NCBI GenBank assembly: GCA_037974335.1
Contig: CM075760.1
Span: 15,866,059-15,930,058 of the forward strand
Reading direction: 5' to 3'
DNA length: 64,000 bases
Source of the DNA: Prionace glauca
Lineage: Eukaryota; Chordata; Chondrichthyes; Carcharhiniformes; Carcharhinidae
Shown: piece by piece, positions 21,250-31,925 of the stretch
How the letters are laid out: every line of letters starts with the position of its first letter
How positions within the stretch are numbered: position 1 is the stretch's first letter
Notes under the pieces: model-generated
Database searches by the model: none
What the model was told of the DNA's origin: nothing
What the model saw: the letters and a program-made list of their open reading frames with translations, nothing else
Program-made: the position numbers and the translations under genes

Positions 21250-22150
21250 CAAAGGTGGGAGCTGCCCTGGGAGTGCAGAGAGCTGGAGGGAATCGCTGGG
21301 GGCTCGGGGCCAGGGGCAATGACAAAGAGTCAGGGGAGAACTGGAGGCGTAGGAAAGGGCAGAGAACCGGGAGGATGGAGGGCAGAGAGCCGGGGGAAAG
21401 GACACACTGCCGGGGAACAGGGCAGCGAGCCGGGAGAAAGGGCACAAAGCAGGGGAACAGGTCAGAAAAACGGGGGAAAGGGCAGAGAGACAGGAGAAAG
21501 GGCAGGGAACAAGGGGTAAGGGCAGAAAGGTTAGTGAAAGGGGAGAGAGCCAAGAGGAAGGGCAGAGAGCCATGCGAAAGGGCAGAGAGAACAGGGAAAG
21601 GGGACAGAGCCAGCAGTGAGAGAAGGGAGGCAAAAAAAAGGGCAGAGAGCTGAGGGAAGGGGCAGAGAAAACTGGGTAAGGGGAGCGAGCCAGCAGTGAG
21701 AGCAGGGAGGCAAAAGAAAGGGCAGAGAGCTGAGGGAAGGGGCAGAGAAAACAGGGTAAGGGGAGCGAGCCAGTAGTGAGAGCAGGGAGGTAGGAGAAAG
21801 GGCAGAGAGCTGAGAGAAAGGGCAGGGAGCCGTGAGAAAAAGCCAGAGAACTCAGGGGAAAGGGCAAGAGAGTCTGGGGGAAAGGGCAGATAGCTGGCGG
21901 AAAGCTGAAAGAGGGTAGGAAGCAGGGACTGAGGGCAGAGAGCTGGGGGAAAGCGTAGGGGGCGGGTGAGGGAAATGGCCGAGAGCTGGAAAAGAGGGCA
22001 TGCAGTTGGTGTGAAGTATAGAGATCCGGGTGGAAATACAGTGATTGGGATGAAAGGGGAAAAGAGCCACCACGAAGACAGAGAGCCAGGGGAAAGGGCA
22101 TAGAGCTGGGAAAATGGGCAGAGAGCGGGTGATGGATGGGCGGAGTGAGG
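21250..22150 (+). repeat. Purine-rich 20-bp tandem array, switch-like, upstream of CH1
   Basis: From 21381 to 21840 there are 23 successive units of exactly 20 bp with no indel, of the type 'ggcagagagccgggggaaag'. From 21601 to 21840 these group into three 80-bp higher-order units (4 x 20), each containing 'ggcagagagctgag'. Looser related sequence extends to about 22150. The plus (non-template) strand is strongly G-rich and the region holds about eleven AGCT tetramers. It lies 1.3 kb upstream of CH1 in the JH-CH1 intron, exactly where mammalian switch regions sit. The function is inferred. The minus-strand 307-codon open frame over it is an artefact. Confidence 0.85.
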
Positions 22151-22439
22151 AGGTTCAGAATAGAGCTCGCACCACAGTCAGCTCATCTGTAATCTCAGTG
22201 AATGATGGAGACATCAGGACCCGAATGGGAAACTCACACTGTTAATGTATGATCCTTCAATTAGTAAATGCTGCGTTTATTTGAATTTATAATCGCATTT
22301 AGAGTTTCCTGGTCATTGAGTAGGTATAGATTATGTCGATATATTTGAAGCAAAGTCACTAATCTCCGTTTTGTGGAGTGAGAGACAGTGAGTTGGAGAG
22401 AGGAAGGGGCATCAATCAGTTTGAACACAGGCAATTTCC

Positions 22440-22570
22440 AAAACTAGTGTGGAGATGCCGGAGTGAGGTTGGTGTGGGCACAGTAAGGATCTCACTGCAC
22501 CAGGTTAAAGTCCAACAGGTTTATTTGGAATCACAAGCTGTTGGAACTCCCTCATCAGGTGAGTGGATGA
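22440..22570 (+). repeat. Dispersed repeat fragment
   Basis: 'gtgtggagatgccggagtga' with 'accaggttaaagtccaacag' and 'gtttatttggaatcacaagc' is a common shark retroelement end. Nothing is seen between it and the 20-bp array. Confidence 0.6.
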
Positions 22571-22854
22571 TATGAATGAAGAGACAACTTCTTCATCACA
22601 AAGTATTGGTGTTTGAGAAATACATAGTTGCTGCAACAATTGAGACAATCTTTGCTCTTCTCTGTTAATCCAATGAATGAAATGCTATTTTGACACTATA
22701 TGAATGTATTTTTCTTCTTAATTTGCTAGAGGTGGAGAGAGGGATGTGAGTTTCTTCAGAGATAACTTTTCCCAATTGATAGAAATAACATAATCTGAAA
22801 GGTAGATATAGGATTAAATCTGGAAATATTGGGATAAATTCATAATTCTAATCA

Positions 22855-23365
22855 ATGTTCGGGATAGAAGCACAGAAAATAGAAGCAGGAGTTGTCATTT
22901 AGCCCTCTGAGTCTACTCTGCCATTCACTTTGGTCAGATCTCATCAATATCCTGATACTACATAAGAAATAGGAGCAGGAGTAGGCCATCAGGCCCTTCG
23001 AGCCTGCCCCGCCATTCAATAAGATCATGGCTGATCTGTCGGGGCTCAGTTCCACTTTCCGGCCCTCTCCCCATAACCCTTAATCCCCTCTCTTATCAAA
23101 AACCCATCAACCCGCTTCTTGAAAATATTTAGCGAGGCAGCCTCCATCACTTCAACGGGTAGAGAATTCCAGAGATTCACCACCCTTTGAGTGAAGAGGT
23201 TCCTCCTCAACTCCGTTCTAAAACGCCCCCCCCCCCTTTATCTTGAGGCTGTGTCCCCTAGTCCTACTGTCTTTTTGAGCGGGAAAAGTCTCTCCACCTC
23301 TATCCTATCTATCCCATTCATAAGATACCTATTACCCATATCCCTCATCAATATCCTGATCATAC
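22855..23365 (-). mobile_element. CR1 3' end inserted into an older LINE tail
   Basis: An older tail ('aatagaagcaggagttgtc', 'ctctgccattcac', 22870-22940) is interrupted by a younger minus-strand CR1 3' end at 22957-23343. The younger element runs from its tail 'cataagaaataggagcagg' through 'ggctgatctgtcgggg' to the complement of the WNSLPVEV motif region at about 23150. The insertion is bounded by identical 17-bp copies of 'ctcatcaatatcctgat' at 22940-22956 and 23344-23360, a clear target-site duplication. Confidence 0.85.
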
Positions 23366-23486
23366 CTGGAACCCATACAACACCAAGAGCTGTATCTAAT
23401 ATAGAAACATATTTGTAACAACATATTTGATGACTTAATAAACGCAAATGAGAGTCTAACTTGTTCAATCGGCTATCCTTTCCCAG

Positions 23487-23786
23487 CGACACCATCTTCG
23501 CCCATTCTATACAGCCTGGTCTCCTCCTGTCAGCAACACAACTCCGACGGCTCCGTCACCTACGGCTGTTTGGCGATGGATTACTCTCCAGATGTCGCCA
23601 AACTGACCTGGAAGAAAAATGGGCAGCAGATCACCAGTGGGTTTAAGACTTACCCGTCAGTGAGAAACACGAAGGGGACCTACACACTGAGCAGCCAGTT
23701 AACCATCACCGACTCAGCGGGAGAATGCCCCAAAATTGACTGTGAGGTTCGACACAGTGACTCAGTCAAGAGCGTTGAAATGCTAT
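23487..23786 (+). CDS. IgM CH1 exon
   Basis: The first constant Ig domain (C1-set), 300 bp. It follows acceptor 'tttcccag', and the first two bases (CG) complete the alanine begun by JH. It reads [14 protein letters not shown] (the early cysteine is the probable light-chain bond), then the core [21 protein letters not shown] with its domain cysteine and tryptophan, and later IDCEVRH with the second domain cysteine. It ends in phase 1 at the donor 'gtaagt' (23787). The last base T joins GT of CH2 to make a cysteine at the CH1/CH2 junction. No disruption is seen. Confidence 0.95.
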
Positions 23787-23929
23787 GTAAGTGTTGTGAA
23801 ACCTGGGTAAGAGAGGGGCGCTGTGATTGAACTGTATAAGGCTTTAGTCGTAACTGATTTGTAGCAATTTGAAAATTGTAAATTATGCAAAATCCAGGTA
23901 AATATCTACTGACTGGTAAGTTACTCAGA

Positions 23930-24690
23930 ACGAGAGAACCATCGAAATGTTACGGTGCAGAAGGAGACCATTTAGACCATCATGTCTGTGCTGTCCAAAA
24001 GTGACAACAAAGAAACTAGCCATTCATTTTAAGCCCACTTTCTAGTCCTTGCTTTGTAGCCTTGTCGGTTAAAGCACTTGAGATACAGATACACACATAT
24101 TTTAAATGACCATGCCCCCTGGTAATTGAGCCCTCCACTTGGGGAATGAATTATTTTTACCTACGTCCCGTATAACTTTGTGAACTACAATTACGTCACA
24201 CCTCAGCCTCCTCCTTTTTTTTTCTAAGGAGAACAATTCCTGCCGATTCAATCTCGCCCCATGGCTGCAATGTTCAGGCCCTGGCAACATTCCTGTAAAC
24301 CTCATCTCTCTCCAGAGTCATTACGTCATTCCTGCAACGTGATGGCCAGGACTATGTAGCAAACTCCAAACGTGGCCTAACTAGTGTGTAATACAGCTCC
24401 ATCATTACATCACTGATTTTGTTTTCAATACCTCACACATTGGGGGAATTAATCCTAAATGCTTTCTTGATCAGCTTGTCCAGTTGCCCTACCATCTAAA
24501 ACAAAAGTGGACCTTCAGTACAAGGTCTTGCATTTCCTCAATCTCTCTCAACCTTCTGTTTTATTGACTATTCCCTTGCTTTGTTTGCCCTCCACAAATG
24601 CAATGCGTGACACTTTTGACAGTTGAATTCTATTCACCATTTTCCTGCCAGTTCAACAAAACCATGGACACAATTCTCAAATCGGCAGCT
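23930..24690 (-). mobile_element. Degenerate LINE (CR1-like) in the CH1-CH2 intron
   Basis: In complement it keeps the ghost of the CR1 tail: 'cctggcaacattcctgtaaa', 'cacctcagcctcctcc', 'ccttgttttatagctc'-like and 'caaacgtggcctaactag' (the 'compete with LEYC/VQFW' region). It is too eroded for an open frame. Confidence 0.65.
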
Positions 24691-24770
24691 CTGGTGCTAA
24701 AATAAAAGTACTAATTTTAATTGTTGTCAATTGAATTTTCAAGTAATGTCTAATCATGTGTTTGTTGAAG

Positions 24771-25076
24771 GTGACATCTCCCCAACCGTTATCCTCACCG
24801 TGAGTTCCAGTGAAGAAATCTCACACAGGAAATTTGCAATCATCGTCTGTTCAATCATCGATTTCCAGCCAGGGTCACTGACGGTGAAGTGGCTGAAGAA
24901 TGGGGAACCCGTGGATTCAGGAATTGTCACCTCTCCCGCCTGTCAAGTGAACGGGAACTTCTCGGCCAGCAGCCGGCTGACAGTCACCGCTGGGGAATGG
25001 TTCAGCAAAGCGGTCTATACCTGCCAGGTCACTCATCAAGGAGACACTCAGAGTCTGAACATCAGCTCATATCAGG
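24771..25076 (+). CDS. IgM CH2 exon
   Basis: The second constant domain, 306 bp, after acceptor 'gttgaag'. It reads [12 protein letters not shown], then [20 protein letters not shown] (cysteine and tryptophan of the fold), [13 protein letters not shown] with an extra cysteine and a potential N-glycosylation site (NFS), and [12 protein letters not shown] with the second fold cysteine. It ends SLNISS with another site (NIS). The donor is 'gtaaga' at 25077, phase 1. The open frame continues into the intron, but the splice site is unambiguous because length, phase and the next acceptor agree. Confidence 0.95.
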
Positions 25077-25199
25077 GTAAGAGAGTCAAACAGAGGATAA
25101 AATATATCATTCCAATGTTAACCGGAATTAGAGATCTATTAATGTTGGTACAACGCATAGAATAACTTCTAAGTTATTGTCATGTAATTTGTTGCATTA

Positions 25200-25565
25200 G
25201 GGCAAGGCCTCCTTCAGAATTCCATCTGAAGGATTGCTTCACAAAAGCAATTGTTTGTTATCCCTTCATGAGAGGTGTATTTATTTCCCAAACCCAGGGG
25301 CACTTCAATGTCAACCACGTTGCTGTGAATCTGGAGTCACATGCATACCAGGCCAGATAAAGACAGCGGATTTACTTGTTAAAAAGTATTTGTGAACTGG
25401 AAGAGGTTTTACAGCAATGGCTTCATAACAATCATTTCAACTTTTAATTATATATTTTTATAGAATTCAGATTTAATGTTTGCAATGATGGGATTCGAAT
25501 CTGTGTCTCCAGAACCTTGCCCTAGGTTACAAGCCCATTGACAACACCATATGCCTCTGCCTCCC
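25200..25565 (+). repeat. LINE 3'-tail type repeat in the CH2-CH3 intron
   Basis: 'gtcaaccacgttgctgtgaa', 'tctggagtcacatgcatacc' and 'gatgggattcgaatctgtg' place this with the copy at 936-1200. Flanking intron sequence (25566-26010) shows nothing further. Confidence 0.6.
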
Positions 25566-26010
25566 CTTAAAGGACTGCTCCCTTCCATTTTGAAGTAATA
25601 TAGTGAGAGAGATGGCCTTGATGTCAACTTTTTTTTCCCTGAGACAGCTGGTAAGATTCAGAGAGACAGTGGGGATCGGACTATTTCACAGGTCACAGCA
25701 CAGGGGTAAAATTTCAGAAAGTGCATCCACCCTATTTATAAACTAATGCCCAGTACTGATTTCCCTGAGTTCATGATGGTTTATTGTTTGGGAATCCTGC
25801 AATGTTGATTTATGAAAATGGTACCGCTGCTCCAATACTTTAATAAAGGGAATAAGTTCATAGAACAAGCTGGTTCTTCATCGTTCACTGATGTTGAAAG
25901 GCAGCAGCTAGAGATTGATATATTGGAGGTGAATTCATCTCCTTCAGGCTGAAGACTGCTGTCCTGCATCTGAAGGGGAACTAGGGTTGATTTCCATTTC
26001 TCATTCACAG

Positions 26011-26319
26011 GTCCTATCCAGTGCCTTGATACCACAGTGAAGATACAGCCACCACCAATAGAACAGGTCTTACTGGAGGCGACCGCGACCTTAACCTGCA
26101 TCATTTCTCATGCTCCTGATGGAGTTAACGTGTCCTGGATCCGAGACAGAAAGTATTTGAAATCAGAGATTGCCGAAAAGCCCGGAGCAGATTCTGACAG
26201 CGTGATCAGCAAACTAAACATCTCCACACAAGCCTGGCTGAGTGCGGCTGTGTTTGAGTGCGTGGTGAGCCATCAGGATCTGCCGACTCCTCTAAGAACA
26301 TCTATCCACAAGGAAACAG
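26011..26319 (+). CDS. IgM CH3 exon
   Basis: The third constant domain, 309 bp, after acceptor 'cattcacag'. It starts [18 protein letters not shown], then [20 protein letters not shown] with the domain cysteine, tryptophan and a glycosylation site (NVS), KLNISTQAW with a second site (NIS) and [17 protein letters not shown] with the second domain cysteine. The additional cysteine near the start (Q-C-L) could form an inter-chain bond. It ends in phase 1 at donor 'gtgagc' (26320). Confidence 0.95.
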
Positions 26320-26429
26320 GTGAGCTGAGAGATTGAAGCAATAAATGTAGGGTCAATGGCATGGTTCTGAGGAATGTGGAGGAACAGAGAAATTTTGAGA
26401 TTCATATCCACAGATCTCTGAAATTTGCC

Positions 26430-27205
26430 TCTCAAATGCATAGAATAGTGAAGGCTTACAGTGTGTCAGGGTTTATTGACAGGGAGTTTGAGTTTAAAAG
26501 CCGTGTAGTTATCTGCAAATATATCGGACCTTGGTGAGACCACATTTGGAATATTGTGTTCAGTTCTGGTCACCTCACTATAAGAAGGATGTGGAAGGAT
26601 TCGAGAGAGTGCAGAGGAGATTTACCAGGATGATAGCTGATCATGATGCAACTGTACACAACTCTGGTGCGGCCGCACTTGGAGTTTTGTGTGCAGTTCT
26701 GGTCCCCACATTACAGGAAGGATGTGGAGGCTTTGGAAAGGGTGCAGAGGAGGTTTACCAGGATGTTGCCTGGTATGGAGGGGAGATCCTATGAGGAGAG
26801 ACTGAGAGATTTGGGGTTGTTTTCGCTGGAAAGAAGGCGGCTAAGAGGGGACCTTATTTAAACATATAAGAGGATTAGAGGTTTAGACAGGGTAGATAGT
26901 GATAGCCTTTTTCCTAGGATGGAGAAAGCTAGCACGAGGGGGCACAACTTTAAATTAAGGGGGGGTAGTTATAGGACTGATATCAGGGGTAGGTTCTTTA
27001 CCCAGGCGGTGGTGAGGGACTGGAATGCCCTGCCAGCTGCAGTTGTAAATGCGCCTAGTTTGGGGGCGTTTAAGAGATCTGTGGATAGGTTTATGGACGA
27101 AAAGGGATTGGTTTAGGCTAGTGGGTCATTGTTTGGTAACTAGTCGGCGCAACATCGTGGGCCGAAGGGCCTGTTCTGCGCTGTAATGTTCTATGTTCTA
27201 TGGTT
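26430..27205 (+). mobile_element. Two stacked CR1-type 3' ends in the CH3-CH4 intron
   Basis: The first fragment (about 26430-26640) carries 'cttggtgagaccacatttgg' and reads [14 protein letters not shown], then [12 protein letters not shown]. It breaks into a second copy (26643-27200) that repeats [53 protein letters not shown] and FFTQAVVRDWNALPAAVV, and ends with 'gggccgaagggcctgttct' and 'tgtaatgttctatgttct'. Confidence 0.85.
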
Positions 27206-27665
27206 TGGAGGGTAGGTCGTATGAGGAAAGGTTGAGGGAGCTGGGGCTTTTCTCTTTAGAGTGGAGGGGGATGAGAGGCGACTTAATAGAGGTTTATAAG
27301 ATGATGAGGGGGATAGATAGAGTGGGCGTGCAGAGACTGTTTCATCGGGTGGATGTAGCTGTTACTAGGGGGCATAACGTTGAGGTTCATGTTGGGAGAA
27401 AGAGGAGGGATGCCTGAGGTAGGTTATTCAATCAGAGAGTGGTTGAGTTGTGGGGTACACGGCCTGCTGTGGTAGTGGAGTCAGACACTTCAGGAACTTT
27501 CAACCGGTTATTGGATCAGCTTATGGAACACTCCAGAATGATAGGGAGTGGAATAGCTTGATCTTGAGTTTGGACATAGCTCGGCACAACATTTGTGGGT
27601 CGAAGGGCCTCTACTGTGCTGTACTGTTCTGTGTTTCTATGTTTCTATATAAATGCATCACTGTG
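27200..27665 (+). mobile_element. Third CR1-type 3' end in the CH3-CH4 intron
   Basis: It restarts in the same domain as the preceding copy ([20 protein letters not shown], then MRGDLIEVYKMMRGIDRV) and ends with 'ggtcgaagggcctctac' and 'ctgttctgtgtttctatgtt'. Its tail sequence differs from that of the preceding copy, so it is another subfamily. Confidence 0.85.
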
Positions 27666-28118
27666 TCTATCTCCCGTGGAATTGTACAAGTCAATATTTA
27701 ATACTCAGCGTATTAATGGTCTCCCCTGAACTGAATGACTCTGGGCCGATTGATATGTTTATGGGGAGTTTGATGTGTTGATGAGAGAAAAGTGAACTGA
27801 AGGCGATGTTATTGGGTTTAGATTGAAGAAGAAGGGAGGAGCCTGATGTGGAGCATCAAAAACCAGAAAACCAAAAAGAAAAAGTAGATCAGTTGAGCCG
27901 AATGGCCTGATTCTGTGCTGTAAACTTTTTGAAACTTTCCCGTCCGCCCCCCTGAGTTATTTGAGAAAACAATTGTGTTCACCTCTCCTCCAAGCTGGAA
28001 GTCAAAAATGGGAAGAGTTAAAATCAAAATCGAAGCACACTTTCCTGATATCTCACCAGCGGTTTCATTGTCTCCAGAACTCTCCAGTTTATTGACATTT
28101 ATTGTACATTTTCTGCAG

Positions 28119-28510
28119 ATCCAAATCCGCGGGAACCGGTCGTCTCTGTCCTCCTGCCCTCGGCAGAAGACGTCTCCGCTCAGAGTTTCGTCTCCCTCAG
28201 CTGCTTAGTGAGAGGTTTCTCCCCCCGAGAGATCTTCGTCAAGTGGACCGTCAACGACAAGCCGGTGAATCCCGGGAACTACAGGAACACCGAGGTGGTG
28301 GCGGAGAACGGCAATAGCTCCTTCTTCATGTACAGCCTGTTATCCATTGCAGCAGAGGAATGGTCCAGCGGCGCTTCTTACTCCTGTGTGGTGGGACATG
28401 AAGCCATCCCCTTGAAGATCATCAACAGAACAGTTGACAAATCCAGCGGTAAACCCAGTTTTGTGAATATTTCCCTTGCACTGATGGACACTGTTAATTC
28501 ATGTCAATGA
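28119..28510 (+). CDS. IgM CH4 exon with secretory tail
   Basis: The fourth constant domain plus the secreted-form tail, after acceptor 'ttctgcag'. Fold residues: [19 protein letters not shown], then the glycosylation site in [21 protein letters not shown] and INRTVDKSS. The secretory tail begins at GKPSFVNIS (a glycosylation site conserved in IgM tails) and ends VNSCQ followed by TGA, with the penultimate cysteine used for polymer or J-chain bonding in IgM. For the membrane form a cryptic donor 'g|gtaaac' at 28449/28450 removes the tail and joins TM1 in phase 1. Two AATAAA signals follow at 28538 and 28547. Confidence 0.95.
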
Positions 28511-28537
28511 GAATCACTCGGTTACATTAAAAACTAC

Positions 28538-28552
28538 AATAAAAAGAATAAA
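28538..28552 (+). terminator. Polyadenylation signals for secreted IgM
   Basis: AATAAA occurs at 28538-28543 and again at 28547-28552, 28 and 37 bp after the secretory stop. This is a very short 3' UTR, as expected if competition with splicing to TM1 decides secreted or membrane IgM. Confidence 0.85.
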
Positions 28553-28559
28553 ATCATTT

Positions 28560-29640
28560 TCCTCTAACGATAAATGAAATACCCAATTGCTTTATTGATT
28601 GCCTTTTTTTCCCGTTTTACGTGCAATAGATATTTTTGGTTTGACTCAGATATTTTCAGGCCTCAGACCCAAGTCTTGTTGAACCAATGCACCCTGCTCA
28701 GATCCACCCTTTCTTAGAGACAGAGTAGAGCACATCTATGACAATGTTCTCCAAAACGTCTTCACCGACTTTCCTGCCTGAGGAAAAATCCGACAATTTC
28801 AACATTTGCGTCAAACATTCTCAATATTTAGATCTCGGTGTTCCTGCTTCTCTCATTGTCCATGCCTTTACCCTTTCATGTCAGCTTTAAACTGCTGCAT
28901 CACACCCACTGAACAGAAGTAAGGGTCACACATAAACATAGAGAAATAATCCCCCATCAGATTGAGGGAGAGTGAAATTGTTAACATCCTGGATTCCTAC
29001 ACACCCAACAAAGAGAGGGGAGGATCAATAACTAACCCCTATACCACAACTTCCTCAATGAAAAGAGGAGGAATGTCATTATTTAGTCCACTGCATCTCC
29101 ACCCCCTCAGTGGTTAGAACCATCAGGGGCATTGCATCACAGGATAGAGAGAGGTAAACTATGAGCTCACTCTCCTCCCTCTCCCGAGCGTGTTCAGAAG
29201 GGAATGGCTCTCTAATCAGGAGTCAGTTGTCATCAGTATAAATTAGCTTCCGGTTTTTTTTTGTCCAGATTTTGAAGTATCATTCTCATTATCAAAGTAT
29301 CATTGAAGTATATAATACACATAAACTAACATATGCATATATATTTATGCAACATAATTCAAAAATGTTTCAACACGCTTGTTCCTGTTAATCATGTGCT
29401 GACATTGATTTCCCATAATACAAATTTAAACAAGTAATAGAATCCTCCCCAGTTTTCACTGTTCTGTCCCTGATGATTCTGAGATGCATCAATGAATTAT
29501 TTCATTCACTCTCCTGATATCACCGTGCCACTCACATAAAAGACATTTAAACAGCAAAGCCTGAAAATGTGCTCCATTATTCGGATTGTTTGGATCACGT
29601 TCAGTTAACAATTGTCGGTAAAACTTGAAGCAACAGTTAA
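28560..29640. other. CH4-TM1 intron, unique part
   Basis: No gene or recognisable repeat is seen. It is moderately AT-rich with no long open frame. Confidence 0.5.
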
Positions 29641-30560
29641 AACATATACACACTGACAATACTACACAAAACTATCACAATTAGAAATATAGGTGTAGCC
29701 GTACACACACACACACGAACGTGTCGACTCAAACTTGTACAAACAGGCACTAAAACAACAACATACGCACACAATCAAATATTTCCAAAAGCACTCACAC
29801 AAATACACATAAAACACACAAGTTCATACACTTCTCTGTATCGGTACACAGACCCAGACACAAACACATACATGCATCGACAGATAGATACATGTGCATG
29901 TAGATCCACAGAAATGCACAAACACATACATATACTCAAATAAGTATATATGTTAGCACACATTCACCCTGACAGGAATATACATAAAGACACAGACAAT
30001 GTTATGCACATTAACAGATATATATGGAAATGCATATAAACAAATAAGCAGGCTGCATATAGATGAATGGACAGCAAAACATTTGCACGCAAACATGTGG
30101 ACACAAACATTAACATGCTCAAACAGAACAGAATACCTAGCACACATTACTACAAATCGAAACACAAACACGAATCAAGATATCGTTATGAAGAACTATC
30201 AACACGTGTATACATACATACACGTTAACAGGTACACACAGACAAATAGGGAAAACAGACGCACACAGAAAGGGAAACAAACATTACTAGAATGACAGAA
30301 ATTAAGACATAGTAATAGATAGAGGCACATGTGCACCGATTAAGAGTGGCATTAATAATTATACATGGACTTAACACAATAATAGAGTCATACACACACA
30401 ATACCAGAAAAATAAAATATATACTCAGATGCAGACACACAACTACACAAATCAACAAATACAGGGAAATGAACGTGTACATTAACGCTCTTGTACATAC
30501 ATTAACTCAGAGCCAAAGATTAATGCAGAGCACGAGATGATCATGCACACGCACACGAAT
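29640..30560. repeat. AC-rich simple sequence with ATAC-type interruptions
   Basis: Degenerate 'acacacac', 'acatacacac' and 'cacacaaatacacata' runs over 0.9 kb. The plus strand is poor in T-C dinucleotides and the short open frames here are low-complexity artefacts. Confidence 0.85.
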
Positions 30561-30689
30561 GCAAAATCTTAAGTAAGGTAAATGATGAAAGTAAAATTTA
30601 AACATGAAGTTTAATGGACATATCTACCGACAACTCGCCCAATGTACATTGCACCAAAAACACGTGGAAAAACTAAATTAAGCTAGTGA

Positions 30690-31515
30690 TCTACTTACAT
30701 AACAACATAAGAACATAAGAAATAGGAGCAGGAGTAGGCCATCTAGCTCTTCGAGCCTGCCCCGCCATTCAATAAGATCATGGCTGATCTGTCGCTGCTC
30801 AGTTCCACATTCCCGCCCTCTCCCCATAACCCTTAATCCCCTCTCTCATCAAAAACCCATCAACCCGCGTCTTAAAAATATTTAGCGAGGCAGCTTCCAT
30901 CACTTCAACGGGCAGAGAATTCCAGAGATTCACCACCCTTTGAGTGAAGAAGTTCTTCCTCAACTCTGTTCTAAACCGCCCCCCTTTTATCTTGAGGCTG
31001 TGCCCCCTAGTCCTACTGTCTTTTTTGAGCGGGAAGAGTCTTTCCACCTCTATCCTAACCATCCCTTTCATTATCTTATACGTCTCAATGAGATCTCCCC
31101 TCATTCTTCTAAACTCTAACGAGTACAAGCCCAGTTTATTCAGCCTCTCCTCATAGCTCAACCCCCTCAACTCCGTTATCAGCCTAGTAAACCTTCTCTG
31201 CACTCCTTCCACGGCCAAAATATCTTTGCGCAGGTGCGGCGCCCAAAACTGCACACAGCACTCCAGCTGCGGCCTCACCAATGCCTTATACAACTGCAGC
31301 AAGACCTCCCTACTTTTATATTCAATCCCCTTCGCTATGAAGGCCAGCATCCCATTCGCCTTCCTGACCATCTGCTGCACCTGCAAGCTGGGTTTTTGCG
31401 ACTCATGCACAAGGACCCCGAGGTCCTTCTGCACCGTCGCCTGCTGCAGTTTTTCGCCCCGTAAGTAATACTCCTTCCTACCATTCTTCCTACCAAAGTG
31501 GACCACCTCACAATT
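30690..31515 (-). mobile_element. CR1-type LINE, 5'-truncated, long open frame
   Basis: The minus strand has a 235-codon open frame (31506-30799) from MVHFGRKNGRKEYYLRGEKL through [49 protein letters not shown] and FFTQRVVNLWNSLPVEVMEA to its stop, then the tail 'cttatgttcttatgttgtt' in complement. The subfamily is the same as 15885-17146 and 55285-56445. The open frame suggests a recent insertion. Confidence 0.9.
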
Positions 31516-31559
31516 TCAACCATAAATAAGAGATCAGAAATTACATCCCGGCTCTTAAA

Positions 31560-31905
31560 CAGCAACATTCACAGTTTGCATGTCAGTCACCATATTTGGA
31601 AACAAGCATTGATCAGTGAACGTTCCTCCATATCAGTCATAATATTCTTCAATGAGGGATAGTCCCAAATTGATCAGAAATGAACTGATACTCAAGAAAA
31701 CATCTTCAGTGCTTTCTGGCATGGACTGTCCAAGGAATGTGCATAACGATCAAGTGTGAACATAGTTACGGAGATCGGTTACTGAGTGTCCTGAATGTAA
31801 GAGTAGATAGACATTGAAAAATATACAGAGAATACATTAACAGTTTATGAAGGAGAACAGGGAAAAGAAAAAAAAATCCCTGGATAAATAAAGTAATCTA
31901 ATTGT
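31560..31905 (+). repeat. Sequence shared with 52240-52610
   Basis: 'gagatcggttactgagtgtcc' aligns with 'gagatcagttgcttagtgtcc' (read with one base less), and 'atccctggataaataaagta' aligns with 'atcccggataaataaaacc', with comparable spacing. It is either an old duplication or an unnamed dispersed repeat. Confidence 0.55.
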
Positions 31906-31925
31906 GTGCTTGATCCTGGACCGGT

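Noticed and set aside
21178-22101. 307-codon minus-strand open frame rich in Pro, Ser, Leu and Phe
   Set aside because: It is the complement of the 20-bp purine-rich array; the 20-bp period is not a multiple of 3, and the frame only reflects base composition.
19537-22150. Possible CRISPR array because of regular repeats
   Set aside because: The units are adjacent without unique spacers, and this is an animal nuclear locus.
29775-30540. Cys/Val/Tyr-rich short frames over AC-rich DNA
   Set aside because: Low-complexity sequence; several overlapping frames on both strands are equally open.
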